From: Alitta virens
Taxonomy: Eukaryota; Annelida; Polychaeta; Phyllodocida; Nereididae
DNA: 64,000 bases
NCBI GenBank assembly: GCA_932294295.1
Contig: OW028584.1
Span: forward strand, 30,861,231-30,925,230
Direction: 5' to 3'
Below are positions 21,744-33,600 of this stretch, in pieces; the stretch's first letter is position 1, and every line of letters begins with the position of its first letter. Both the position numbers and the translations under genes were made by a program. The notes below the pieces were generated by a model that was not told the origin of the DNA, ran no database searches, and saw only the letters and a program-made list of their open reading frames with translations.

Positions 21744-23869
21744 GAAATAATACAGTGTTCCTTCAGTTTCCAGCTAAACTTAATACAGGGTTCCTGCAGG
21801 TTTACCTTCATAAGAAGAAGATATTTGTAAGACATTATAATATCATGCACACTTGAAAAATAAGACCACTAATATAGTAATATCTTGGAGGAATTAGCCT
21901 CCAAGGTAATATATATATATATAGAATTTTATTGACCTCAGAGCATCAAAGAGATACATGTGTCATAAAAAATAAAATACAAGGATAAAAAAATAAAAAT
22001 ATACATATATATAATGATTAAGTAAAATAAAAGAACAATCTACATGAACATAATTTAGTTACATATTAAAAGCATCTTTTGATAATTATGTACAACTATA
22101 AGCGTATGAAAAAAACAAGGCACCATCAGGGTAATTAGCAGAAATATATGCACCATAGAAGATTAATACTGAATACAAATAAGCAGCAGGAGTGGGTATT
22201 TACATATGTACAGATTTTATATTGTCTATTTAGGAACTATATATAATAATAATAATAGTAAAAATAATTATATGTACAAATCCTTATTTGGAGCAGCAAT
22301 AAATTAAATAAACAAGCCTATCAACATCCAAATATATTTACAAACAATCAAGCATGCACCATGCAACCACAAATCAAACCATGCGAGTCCGCATGTCCAG
22401 TGCCTACAGCTACCCATGACCATGTGGTGAACTTTATGAATGAAAATGTACATTAAACGATATTATCAGTTTTTAGGACTATGTTTAAAAATTTACCTAA
22501 TGCATAAATCATTTCTGAGTTTTTATTAATCATTATTTTTAAGAGTTGTTCTTTGGGGTGAAAGATAGTGAAGTCTTCAATATGTTTATAAGCTACTTGG
22601 TAGAGATCCATTCTAGCTGTTTCCCAATTTCTACAAATTATCAAACAATGAAACTCATCTTCAGTGTCATTTGTGTCGCATCTTTTACAAATGCGCTCTT
22701 CAGCTACTACATCAGGTCTCTTGTGTCTTCCTAATTCTATATGGAGATTATGAGAACTCAGTCTAAATCTGGCTATACTACGATACAGATACTTAGGTAG
22801 GTTGTAATTTAAATAAGATTCTAGACATAGTTCCTTTTTGAAGAGTTTGTAAGTTCTAAGCTTAGGATTTTTTACATTGTCATTAATATCCGTTAACATC
22901 TTGCTTTGTGCCTGTTCATACAACTTAGTGATAATTGAAGCTGGGATTTCATCATCATTAATATTTAAGCTATCTGTAACCTGATGTATCCTAGTTAGCC
23001 AGCATGGCTGGTTGTTGCGATAAAGGGATACTTGAACGTCATAGCATTTGCGTAATAATAAGGGACAATTTTCAGATTTTAGCCTATTCCAGTATTTAAT
23101 AGCAGAAGCTTGCTGTCTATATATCAATGGGAATCTGCCCGTATCTGCTAGTACAGCAACAGATGATGTTTGGTTTCTCACACCTAATAGGTTCTTAAGG
23201 AATTTGAGCTGTATCCTTTCCAATACGTCTATCTCTTTTTTATTTGGAAACCAGATTTCACTATTATAGTCCAAAATTGGCAAAATGTGTGTATCAAACA
23301 TTTTAAGGCTTATTTTAGGTGGAAGGTAGCCTACAGTTGATTTAATTCTTTCTTTAAGAGCATGCATGGCTCGTTGCGATTGTGTGGCCAGATGATCGTA
23401 CATTGTATTATGTGTCTTCAAAGAGTTACTAATGACGTGCCCCAAATATTTATGAGTCAACTATTTCTAAATTCTCACCATCAATAGAGAATTTTGGGTT
23501 GTTTAAATTTAGTCTACTCCTACGATTTGGTTGAATTATCATTACTTGGCTCTTCTGTGAGTTAATTAGTAAGTGCCATTTTTTACAATAGACTGCAAGG
23601 TTGTCTAAAAGTACCTGCATACCAGTTGCAATATAAACCAAGATTTTTAATTCCGTTGTCTGACAGGTCACATTGCAATAGCCATGCATTGACACTGTTG
23701 ATAGTCATTTATCGCCCCTGTGTTAATATCCAAGTATATTTGCATCAAAATAGGACAATTTAAGACTTAGTGAACAAAAGTAAGACTTAATACAGGCCTT
23801 ACTTTTTACAAAAATAAAGTAAGACTTTATCAGACTTTGTAATAACCCACGGGAACACTGTATTATTTC
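21744..23869. mobile_element. Inverted-repeat bounded element enclosing a retrotransposon
   Basis: GAAATAATACAGTGTTCC at 21744-21761 is the exact reverse complement of 23852-23869 (18 bp). A second, weaker pair starts with CAGGGTTCC at 21786. Motifs such as AAGTCTTACTTT and TAAGACTTA near 23770-23850 continue the right arm. The interior is mostly a later non-LTR insertion (21910-23640). No transposase remains. Confidence 0.5.
21910..23640 (-). mobile_element. 5'-truncated, frameshifted non-LTR retrotransposon
   Basis: The minus strand carries the C-terminal part of a reverse-transcriptase ORF. The 23450-23695 frame has the thumb-side motif around LxxWCxKW-type residues (YCKKWHLLINSQKSQVMI). 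The 22453-23460 frame continues with YLGH, LPPKI, a long alpha-helical tail and a terminal Cys-His knuckle (C-x2-C-x9-H-x4-C near residues 265-283 of that frame). The two frames are out of phase and meet at about 23455, so the ORF is broken. The catalytic YADD region and endonuclease are absent (5' truncation near 23640). A 3' UTR of about 0.5 kb ends in AATAAAATTC followed by a TA repeat at 21908-21925. It could belong to a Jockey/CR1/I-type clade; I cannot say which. Confidence 0.8.
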
Positions 23870-24555
23870 ACACTTAACAATAACAGCATATGATATTATA
23901 ATAAATGAAGAAATTCAAGGGTTCAAAAAATAGGACATCTTGGACTCTAAATTAGCGTTGCTAACAGGCTATGTAGGCCAAGTGGCAATTGTTTAAGTTC
24001 ATTGCACACACTATATATATATTATTTTATTCGTACATATATAATAGTACACTTGAAATTATATGTAAAAAAAGAAAAAGAAATTCAATTTATGGAAAGT
24101 TCAAATATCATTTGGCGAACCTCTGTTGGTTCAAGTACATTTTCTGACAAGTTGTCTCTGACATCACTCAGTTCGTAAATAACTTTTGCATCATGTCTTA
24201 GGGCCATCTTGCACTTTTCAGAGTTTTATTGAGGTGTTATTCCTTTTATGAATATCTTCCATGTTGGATAATCCAAGTTCATTGCAGCAAAACTGCAGAT
24301 TTTCTCCAAATATAGACATTGAACAGTTCAATGCAGCCCTCATCACATAGCTCACTGCACTGGTTGTATTGGTTAATAACTGCAACGGCAAATGTCATAA
24401 AACGGGAGATAAACATATGCTTCCCACATAGAGAACTGGATAGAGCAGCCACAAAAAATTTTGTAAAACATAGCCAAGATATGTCAGTGTGGCTATCACA
24501 AGGCCCCATTAGGCCATATAGAGGGTTAGTGTATAAAATTTCATTTGGGAAAGTG

Positions 24556-24625
24556 CATTAGTGTTAGAGTTCAGCTCTAGAAACGAAAGTGTGTGTTAGA
24601 GTTCTGCTCTGGAAATGAAAGTGTA
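24556..24625. repeat. Short tandem duplication of about 34 bases
   Basis: GTGTTAGAGTTCAGCTCTAG and GTGTTAGAGTTCTGCTCTGG repeats, each followed by AAA(C/T)GAAAGTGT. It echoes the GGAGCAGAACTCT word of 20521-21340. Confidence 0.6.
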
Positions 24626-26434
24626 ACGCCCACCCTCCTGCCTGTCGGTGGAACAATAAACAGTTTTAATGATGCCTGTGTGCTATGTGGGATTCGCTAA
24701 GGGTTTTGCTGCAGGGCAGCCTATGTTTACTTATGTAGACCTGTAAAAAGACCACTTCATTAAGTCCAAATTACAATTTGATTAGAAGATCCAGAATGAT
24801 GTCCACCTCGCGGTTATTAATTTTTTTTGGTAAACTTAATTAGCTAGGAACAATTGGATCAGTTATTGGATTAGCGCAGCTTTTTATTAAAGCGAAAATC
24901 CAATTACATTATATTTATTAAAGCCTAGAGTCAGTCCCTTGTGAGGACTTTTAAAAGAGAAATATTTGCAGTAAATTCTGCAAACCATGGTCTGTGATGT
25001 CAAAAATATTGTATCAACTTGTATGTACACGTATGTTAGTGAAACTGTCATAAAAAAATACATGCATGTTTACGTACTCAATGTGAATAAACATAAATGT
25101 ATTTTTGTAACTACCTGGAACAAAAATGACTGTACAGTACTATTTTTGTCAAAGGAAAATACCCAAGGAGTGGCAGTTGTTCTGGGCAAACATCTAAAAT
25201 AGGTTTCGATGACCAACATGCTTTTCGTGCACTCTCGATTTCTTGGCTTTAAAAAAAAGTACAAATTGGATTCATTTGTCCTTGAATGACCTTGCAAACT
25301 GAAAAGACACATTTAAAATTTCAAAATGCCGCTGTTTCAGTGGTGCAACTGCTCAACAGATGAAAATAGGGAGCATTAATTGAAATTGACCATATTAGGA
25401 TACTGACCATAATAGGGCACCATTCGTTACTACAAACTGTTAATTTTCTTCTTTTTGTGATATGAAACAATAAACCCTTGGATAAATAATAGTGAGTTGA
25501 TCACGTACCATGGTTTGGAGAATTTATTGGAAAATAAAAAATATTAATAAAAAAATAATTATTATTGCAAAATAAAAATATTAATATAATACAATAATTA
25601 TTATATAAAAAAAAAAATCTATACATGCTGTCGTTGTAACCTGAGGATATAAAGCGTTAATTATCTAGACTTCTGCCCATATAGATCAGTAAAATAATTA
25701 TTATAGCCCAAATGAGACCAACAGCTGGACTGACAACTCGACAGAAAAAGAAGAGAAAAAAATAAATTACTTGTATTAACATTATTTGTTATGGGTTAGC
25801 CATCTGTACTTTTTCTCAACTTTGATTGTCAAAATGTATAATGAAATTCTGATTAATGTAGCCGTCATTTTGGACACGATGGTTTCATGAACAACAGCTG
25901 TGGCCTATCACCACTGGATATATATTGCTTCAGAAATAACACAGTCTCCCCTTTTCAAATAAACTAATTTATAAATGGAAACAAAATGCGTCATTCCGTC
26001 AGGATGTTTGTGTCCATGAAAACGGACAAATTTTAATAGACATCTGAAAGTTTTACTGTATCATTCTGTATGCCTAAGATTTGTATTCTCAAATCTACAA
26101 ACCTAATACACATTACAAATGTCTATATATAACCATGTTATAATAGTAAACATTTTCTAGGGATGATCAAAAATGTGCATGACAGGTTGAATTGCACAAG
26201 TTTCAGTTGCCACTTATTTCTCAAAATCTTCATAAATTCTACCACTACCACTGAGTAATCCCCCAAATCCTTCTGTGACATTAAAATAATATTTCTTTCA
26301 GACCACTTTGAAATTATTGTGACCAATTTGATATCCTCATTCGGAAGTTTACTTATTCATGAACGTGATGTATAATACATGTATAATGTCTGATGCCCAA
26401 TGCTACTGGATTAGAAGCTTAGTCCGCTTATCTG

Positions 26435-26575
26435 ACCAGCTGCCAGAGGCTGACATTACAATGATATGATGAAGCTTTGAGTCCACACCATGTTACACAT
26501 TCACCCCGTGGGTAGGGTCTTTTACTTGCCTCAGCATAGACACCGCGTACGAGACACCTCCAATTTAAAAAGAAC
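26435..26575 (-). mobile_element. tRNA-derived SINE, minus copy of a head-to-head pair
   Basis: GACCAGCTGCCAGAGGCTGA, TTACACATTCACCCCGTGGG and GAGACACCTCCAATTTAAA are a reverse-strand SINE body. Confidence 0.7.
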
Positions 26576-26599
26576 TGCTGCTTTATTTTGATCCTTTCA

Positions 26600-26860
26600 A
26601 ATCAACACCAGGAGCAGTGGCATCCGTAGTTCAATCCTGGGCTCGGGCACCCTTCATGAGCAACATCCTGGCTGGATGTCGTTCGAATGAGACATTAAAT
26701 TGGCGGTCCCTTGTACTCAGTGTCTATGCTGAGGCAAGTCAAAGATCTCACCCATGGGGTTAATGTACGTAAGTGGACTCCTCCTCGCTCTCACCTCATC
26801 AATCAACCCTTGATAGTGGCAAGAACTTGCCTTAGAGGGCTGCACTTTCCATATCTATCT
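26600..26860 (+). mobile_element. tRNA-derived SINE, plus copy of the pair
   Basis: Begins near the B-box-like GTAGTTCAATCCTGGGCTCG, then GGCTGGATGTCGTTCGAATG, GAGACATTAAATTGGCGGTC, ACTCAGTGTCTATGCTGAGG, CACCCATGGGGTTAATG and a CATCAATCAACCCTTGATAG tail. The tail variant is shared with the minus copy at 48975-49110. It sits about 150 bases upstream of exon 2. Confidence 0.7.
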
Positions 26861-27013
26861 GTCCATATCATCCCATGAGATGATGCACAAATTATCATGC
26901 TGCAGGGCAATTAATCCATAGTCAACAGTACTTTTTATGAACTTGTATAAAATTAACCATAGAGTTATGATAAGTTTTTGCCTGATTACTAATAACCTTT
27001 AATTATGTTTCAG

Positions 27014-29454
27014 ATCTTGTGGCCTCACTTGCAAAACCCTTGAAACTCTGGAACGCCACGTCCGACTGCAGCACAATTTGACATGGGACGCTTACACGCG
27101 ATACATTTCAGGAAACAGCGAAGAAGGCGAGGAAGAAGACGAAACAAACTCAAAGAAACGAGACGCGTACTGCGTCTGTACGTATCTGGAGTGCGGTCGG
27201 AAGTTCAAGATGTTGAAGTCACTGGAAGAACACGTTACGCTTTACCACAACATTTCCTGGCAAAATTACACCATGTATTATCACAGACTAGGTAAAGATG
27301 GATCAGACACAGCAGAAGATAACAACAACACAGGTGCATCTGGTCCAAAAATAGCACCAGCTCACACAGAGAAGGTTACTAAAATCACAGAAGACCACTA
27401 CAAAGCTCCTCAGAAGTTAGTCACACAACCAACCACCAGGGGACCAGTGAATAAGAGTCATAAGACGCCCTCTTGTGTTAAAGAAAGAAACAAGCCATCA
27501 CAATTCAGTCCTGTTGAGCAACAACAGCCTGACACTGCTTTGAATGCAAGTGAAATGTACTCGTACATGAATGTTGCTCCTATCCAGTACTACCAAGATT
27601 ACTCATTGTTGGCACCATATATCGGAGCTGTACCTGCTGTGATGGCCGATCCAATGCTTTGGGGGTACATACCACCAACTCCTGAAATGATTCCACCGGA
27701 ACAAAATCCTCTGAATTTGGCCAAGCCCAGTCAAGGTCAAAGGCCAAGGTCAAATCAGAGGACATGTGACATTTCAAGGTCAAGCGATGTCTCAAGGTCA
27801 GACGTATCAAGGTCAAAAGGAACTTTTGAATCAAACAACAATCAAACTGTTTTTAACCTGCAAAAAAGTGTTGCTCAAACTAGTCCCCTTCTCAGTTCTG
27901 GGTATAACCAGACAAGATTTGACAAACCTGCCCCTGTGAGAGACTCTTACAGAACTAATAGCAATCGTGATTATGATATCTGCAGAAATGATGTTGAATC
28001 TCACCACTACACAAGCGATTTAAGGACTTTAACACAGAACGACCCATCAAACCTAAGTAGTGACAATGTCCATGTCAGTTCAAATTATGGGAGACATGTA
28101 GATCACCTATCTCGATGTGTGGAGGACCGTTTGTTCAGCGAAGAAGCATTGTTACCCAAAAAACAGGACGGTGTGATAATTATCGAGCCCCGAGTCTATG
28201 ATGACAAGAGTGTTCGAAGCTATCACCATGAATCAGCAAAAAATGTACAGGGAAGTTTTGCTGAGTTGTGTGAAGTCCATGAAGCACGTGATAAATATGA
28301 CAGATTCACTGAAGCGTGTCCTTCCCCTATCTTTTCATCCAAAAAACATGGCAATAATAAGAGAAGTAAAATTGTCCTTGAAGATGACATTGTGTCCTCA
28401 ACAGCTCAAGTGTGTAGTTTTGCACCTAATTCCAGCTCAGTGCATTGTGGGATGTCATGTGGCTCATTGGATAGTCATGTGACCAAGGCTACCACCAGTG
28501 CCTCTTCAGATAGGGATGAGCAAAAAAGGTTAAATTTTCATGTCACAAAAAATACAGACATTACACGTGTGTTTCCAGTTAAAGCTGGCCAATGGCTGTC
28601 GAGGATGAAAATCTGTGCCTATGCGCAGTACATAAAGTCACGCTACAAATTTTGGCATCACTCACGAAAACAAACATCACGTGGCAAATTAATAAGGAAC
28701 ATTAAGCAGCAAACTCTTGACAGCAGGAAAGCCAGGTCGTACTTCGATCATAAATCTGACAAGGAAATCGCTTTATCTCAAGGCTGGCGGTTGGTTGTTG
28801 AAAGATATCGGACCGTGGTGAAATCTTATAAAAGTAGGAACATTGTTCACACTAGAATACACATAGCTGCCAAACAACAAGCAGGAAGAATAGGAAAAGT
28901 CAGAAAAATGACATGGGGAAGTTTGGGATATTTGGCAAAGACAAATGTGACACAAAAAGAACTTGAGGAATTATCATTAGCACCAACCATGAAGGTAGAA
29001 AATAATTGTGTAAGTGACAGACAGCCAGAGATGGTTCTCAGTTCAAACACAGATATTGATATGGTTAAGGAAAACCAAAATGATATGGTCAATAAGGAAC
29101 ATAATGTGAAACACAAACCGGAGGACATCATGGAGGACAGTAGCGACTCTTCGAGTCCACTAAACATAGTCAATGTTGATCCCTTCGCTTTGGATGATAC
29201 TGATCAGGACGTCATAGAAAAATTGATCTGCAGACAATGCAAACAATTGAGCCTCACTTCGAGTTCCTTTGTACGTCATCTGCTATCCCAGCATTCTCTG
29301 CTGAGGTGTAGACTCTGCATCCAGGACTGTCCTGGAGGCGGGAACATTTATCGATACGAGGTGACTCTTAAAAGACACCTTGAAGAATTCCATGAAATTA
29401 ACTTCGAAGATGGCAAAAGCATCTTGAAATACTCAAAGAAGGCCTCGTTCGCAG
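27014..29454 (+). CDS. Large C2H2 zinc-finger protein, exon 2
   Basis: Encodes Ser34 to residue 846 plus the first base of Gly847. The acceptor is TTATGTTTCAG and the donor GCAG|GTAAGA. No ATG opens the frame, so it must be an internal exon; finger 1 (ending H48-x4-H53) is completed by exon 1. Finger 2 is C88-x4-C93-x12-H106-x4-H111 and is a clear duplicate of finger 1, including a shared HN(L/I)(T/S)W-x2-Y-x2-Y tail. A long low-complexity, Ser/Asn-rich linker follows, then a basic block at about residues 550-690 rich in Lys/Arg/Tyr/Trp with no family I recognise. Near the end come a standard finger (C772-x2-C775-x12-H788-x4-H793) and an atypical one (C798-x2-C801-x19-H821-x4-H826). The bases around 27715-27820 contain a cluster of AAGGTCA words. 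The exon most likely contributes DNA or chromatin binding in the nucleus. Confidence 0.93.
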
Positions 29455-29867
29455 GTAAGACAATAAGAAATTAAAATTAAGTAGATAACTTAAACAATAA
29501 CTAATCAGACCTTCAAGGTAATTAATTAAACCTAAGACATCCAGAGGGAGTAAATTGTTCTTTTAGGCACTAAGCCATCTGGGGGGGACCTTAAGCTATT
29601 AGGTTCTGGGTCTGAGCTGTAGGGGAAATTTACATGCCACAATATGAAAAGAAGAGCGATGAAAAAAACAGCAGTTAGATAACAATGGACGTACATGCCT
29701 AAGTAATCAAATGACAATGAATATGCATGGAATTCTGACTTTGTCCATACATTCAAGCAAACCAAGCATGATGAATGTCTTCAGTACTTTGTGAGATGAT
29801 AATGTGATAGCCCTATATGTCCATGGTTGAGAAACAAATGTCTGCGGTTTCCACGGTACTGATTGGT

Positions 29868-29905
29868 TGATTGATTGATTGATTGATTAATTCATTCATT
29901 CATTC
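29868..29905. repeat. (GATT)n / (CATT)n microsatellite
   Basis: GATTGATTGATTGATT followed by CATTCATTCATT. Confidence 0.85.
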
Positions 29906-30034
29906 CCTTACAGAGGTTTTCCCATCACAATTATATTTATGACTCTAGAGCCATTTATATCACAGAGTAGTAATATAATAATATTCATCTGACATGAAAT
30001 TTCAACATGTTATCGTAGAATTGAATCACTGCTG

Positions 30035-30037
<3 letters not shown>

Positions 30038-30076
<39 letters not shown>
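30038..30076. repeat. (TA)n microsatellite
   Basis: Long TA tract followed by TTTATTTATTTATAA and a short G run at 30101-30108. Confidence 0.9.
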
Positions 30077-30079
<3 letters not shown>

Positions 30080-30314
30080 TTATTTATAACAAGAAAAAAA
30101 GGGGGGGGGAAACAGGACCATCAACAAAACGAACTTTCATAAATAACATTGTATTATACTTTTTGCCTAGCTCCTGAAATCTACTCTAGGAATGACATGC
30201 TTATTTATGACGTCACAATGTATCTATTATTAGCTCAACATAGGGCCCAAAAAATTGTCCACGCCAAGGGTTGAGAAAATGAGTGAAAGCTGTGAACATT
30301 GTGAGTGAAGCTAT

Positions 30315-30500
30315 ATGCTTTGCTTTGAAATCCCATTCATGGCCAAGGGCTGTGATTTTGATGACGTCATGTGAATCCAGGACTCTAATTGGTTGCGGGC
30401 TGTCCAAGCCTTAACCAATGGGGTTCCTGGATTCACATGGCGTCCTCTGGAGTCTGGCTTCCAATTCGATGAGATTGTTTCCATGTCTGTGAATTGGGCT
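30315..30500. mobile_element. CRE/CCAAT foldback MITE, copy D (most complete)
   Basis: TGACGTCATGTGAATCCAGG at 30362 pairs with CCTGGATTCACATGGCGTC ending at 30444, and (C)CAATTAGAG-type arms lie between them. Outer words are GGAGTCTGGCTTCCAATTC and TTGTTTCCATGTC. It holds a TGACGTCA (30362-30369) and two CCAAT boxes in opposite directions. Confidence 0.65.
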
Positions 30501-31313
30501 GTAAGGACAAGTAAGCAAAATACGTAAACAAACAGTCTCAACAGGTCAATGATTCCTTATTATTGGCTTTAACCAAAAAGCATCTACACATGGCTCATGG
30601 CATGGGTCACCAAGAAGAGTTGCATTTGGCTATAGGCCTACTAACAAAACTCAATTTACAAATGAAATTATTGATCAGATCATGGATGTCCGTGTGGGAT
30701 TTATTAGAGCTCCTGAACCAAATGTCTGTGGTAATTGACAACGAAAAGTGTACCCAGGTTTCCCTGACAGGTTGTATAGAGTTCATGCATGATGTTTTTG
30801 GACATTGAACTAGTTTTGATATATAACCAAACACATGCAGCTCCATTTCCTGGCCAAAGTATCACTGCACAGAAGTTCATGGTACAATGCATGGTGCTTT
30901 TTTTTAAAGTCATTTTTAGGACTTTTATGATACGAATTAGGCTATGCAAATATTAAATTTGAAAAACACCTGTTGTGAAAAATAGCAACGTGATTAGTTT
31001 TATCTGAGAGTTAGGCTTAAGTTTTTTCTGACTCAAATCCTGAGCCCTATTTACAATTACTTTTCCCATGTTTTTTTATTTTCGAACATGAGTCTACATG
31101 ACTATAATATTAAATTAACGACCATTTGTTTTATTTATTTTTTAATTTAAATGCAGTGTATTTCTAACCAGCAATAACAATGTCTGTAAAAAAAAAAAAA
31201 ATTTAACAATCGGTTTAGTTCTGAGTAAAAAAGAAATATTTATATGTACAACTGACAGTCTGTTGAACAGAATAAAACAGTGACGTAATTCAAAACTTGT
31301 ACTAATTACTTAA

Positions 31314-31602
31314 AGACCGAGCTGCAACAGGTCGAATTTGCCACCGCAAAGCAATAAAACGCTGATTGGCTGCTTGCTGGACACTGGACAGTTAGCCCCC
31401 CTTACGCAATGGCTTGTAAGGGGGTCAATAAAGCCACCCCCCTCTATCTTGATGCTTGGCTGAACAGGGTTTGTTTACATCTGGTCAGTTAGCTGAGTGG
31501 ATAACACAATGAAATGTAATCTCCTACATTTGATATTTCTCATTAATAGTTTGGTTTTGAAGAAAAGAACATTATCAGCATTTGATATGGATAATGCTGT
31601 AA

Positions 31603-31660
<58 letters not shown>

Positions 31661-32810
31661 TAGATATAACAAGATTGAACTTTAATTAAAAAGTGTTTAT
31701 TATTATTGCTATTGTATTGTAACAAATCTTTATCATAGCTTGAACCTAGTTTTATGTACTACTTTTCTATTATTCTATAATTATTATTATTAGGTCATTT
31801 ACTTTGTATTTTCGGTTTACATTGTGACACAATGAATGAAATGAAGCTGTAAAAATAAAGATATATATTTAACATCTAGCTGTTATGATATAATTAGACA
31901 TTTATTAAATTGCAAACTGTATGCAAATCTTAATCTTTATTTCATAGATTGCGGGGTTTCCTTTGAAGTGACTACCAACTCTTGTGCTTTTGTTGGGGGT
32001 AATCTAGTGTAGAGAACAATGCATGTTGCATCATCATAGAAATATTTGAATTTGACTCCAAATATCAGTTATGAAATCAGTTGATACTGCCTTTGAAACA
32101 AGATGTGTAACAGAGCTGATTTTACAGACAGTCAGTCCATTAACTCTTGGTCAGTCTAAGTTGTACCTCAGGACAATTCACACCAAGCCCTTATTCTGGC
32201 AATGACAAGACTATTGTTTTATCATATAGTACATGTTTATCTAACCATGGGAATTACCATATATAGAGGGATCACATATGCTGTTACATTTTTCAATAAG
32301 GTAAGACTGCTTTATGTAGATACAAGTGGAATTGCATGCATCCTTGCTATTGCCTATATACACATGATAATATAATATCTATATTATGTCATAAGAGGAT
32401 TGGGGTATGAACTTCACCCCTTCCTAATTGCACCTGTAGCCATGCGGTTTCTATGCAAATGAGCACAATTTTTAGAGGTCATTAAGCTTACAAGGGTTGT
32501 TGTACCATGGTAACAGCTCATTGAAATGTCATTAGGGCCTGTCAATCAAATTCTGGAAGATGTCTTCATAATTCTACATATAATTCATATTATCTCTACT
32601 TGTACACCAAATATAATTTAGAGAGTGGCATAATTCGTTTCTGCATAAATTGTTGAATCTGCAGATACCAAATTCATATGGCTTTATTGCATTGTGTGTT
32701 GTTGTTATTGGGAAATAGTGTGAAATATTCAGAGATGTTTCCCCTTTGAGGGGTTGGAACCAAATGAGGCCTCTGAGCTGCTATCCCCTTTTATAGTTGT
32801 GGCTCGGTCT
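31314..32810. mobile_element. 1.5-kb TTAA-flanked non-autonomous DNA transposon
   Basis: AGACCGAGCTGCAAC at the left end and GTTGTGGCTCGGTCT at the right match 13 of 15 in inverted orientation, each directly bordered by TTAA (31310-31313 and 32811-32814). The interior is non-coding and holds a 50-base TA microsatellite (about 31608-31658) and a retro-like 3' end near 31790-31870. TTAA targets are used by piggyBac and Kolobok families; which one applies here is not decided. Confidence 0.65.
31608..31658. repeat. (TA)n microsatellite
   Basis: About 25 TA units ending in GATAGATA. Open frames through it are artefacts. Confidence 0.95.
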
Positions 32811-33154
32811 TTAAGATCTCTTTAAAATCGCATACATCTGTACAATTTTTAAATGGTTGACCAGGCTGACTGTTTCATAAAATGGCAAAACTTTGTAGCA
32901 AAAAGAACGTTCCATCATAGAGGCATTTACATATATGACACTAATAGATGATCTTAAAACTCATATGATTTTTCAATATATCCCTGGGTGAAGTAAAACC
33001 ACTGGAAATAATAATTTTGGGCATGTCCCACCTGACACTAGAATAAAGTGTAAAATTATTTCTTCTTTGTATTATCGATGTCCATTAATTAATAATTACA
33101 ATGTCTTATCTTGTTAATCATTTTAAAATCAGATGCTGGACTGACTCATATTTC

Positions 33155-33300
33155 CCCGAGTAGTCCAGTGGTTAAGGCATTAGATAACCGAAGGATCTGG
33201 GTTCGAAACACAGACGAGTCGATCTTAGTGAGGTTGCCATCTTAACTGACGTCATAAACCTTCATTATTTGCCCTGCATTCGTATCTGTGCTGATCCAAG
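33155..33300 (+). mobile_element. tRNA-derived SINE
   Basis: GTAGTCCAGTGGTTAAGGCA (A box) and GGTTCGAAAC (B box at 33200-33209) form a tRNA-like head. A tail with TGACGTCATAAACC follows. The anticodon arm is not convincingly paired, so I call a SINE and not a tRNA gene. Confidence 0.7.
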
Positions 33301-33565
33301 GAGACATAATGTATAATGATATAACACACATTGCAAACATTTAACAATGATCTAATACATGTAGGTATATATTAAATTGATCATGACTGGTGTCACATTT
33401 TCTTCTCTCTTTTACGATAAGGAAATTCCCCTCTACTTGTCCTATAAATATTGTATACCAATGTAATGATAAGAAATTCAAGTAGAACGCCATGAAAATT
33501 AACTAGGACGGTCAACACCTGGGTCTATAGTTGCATGTGTTATAAATATATCTGGTTTACCTTGT

Positions 33566-33567
<2 letters not shown>

Positions 33568-33599
<32 letters not shown>

Positions 33600-33600
33600 A
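33568..33600. repeat. (GATA)n microsatellite
   Basis: About eight GATA units. Confidence 0.9.

Larger units (their letters stand above)
20230..27013 (+). other. Intron 1 of the zinc-finger gene
   Basis: GTATTA donor, TTTAATTATGTTTCAG acceptor. It holds a mariner/pogo-like terminal repeat, a poly-G run, a tandem duplication with a MITE inserted, a DNA-transposon-like inverted repeat enclosing a dead non-LTR element, and a head-to-head SINE pair. No additional exon with a matching phase was recognised. Confidence 0.75.

Noticed and set aside
22546..23269. Two plus-strand open frames
   Set aside because: They are shadows of the minus-strand reverse-transcriptase remnant.
27078..27080. TTG as the start of a separate 798-residue protein
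   Set aside because: The open frame runs upstream through half a zinc finger to a splice acceptor at 27013, and the missing cysteine is supplied by exon 1.
27580..29173. Several minus-strand open frames of 60-108 codons
   Set aside because: They overlap exon 2 of the zinc-finger gene in antisense and lack any motif.
31475..31725. Tyr-Ile repeat open frames on both strands
   Set aside because: They are translations of a TA microsatellite.
33155..33230. tRNA gene
   Set aside because: A and B boxes are present, but an acceptor stem and a clean anticodon arm are not, and similar heads occur in several SINEs.
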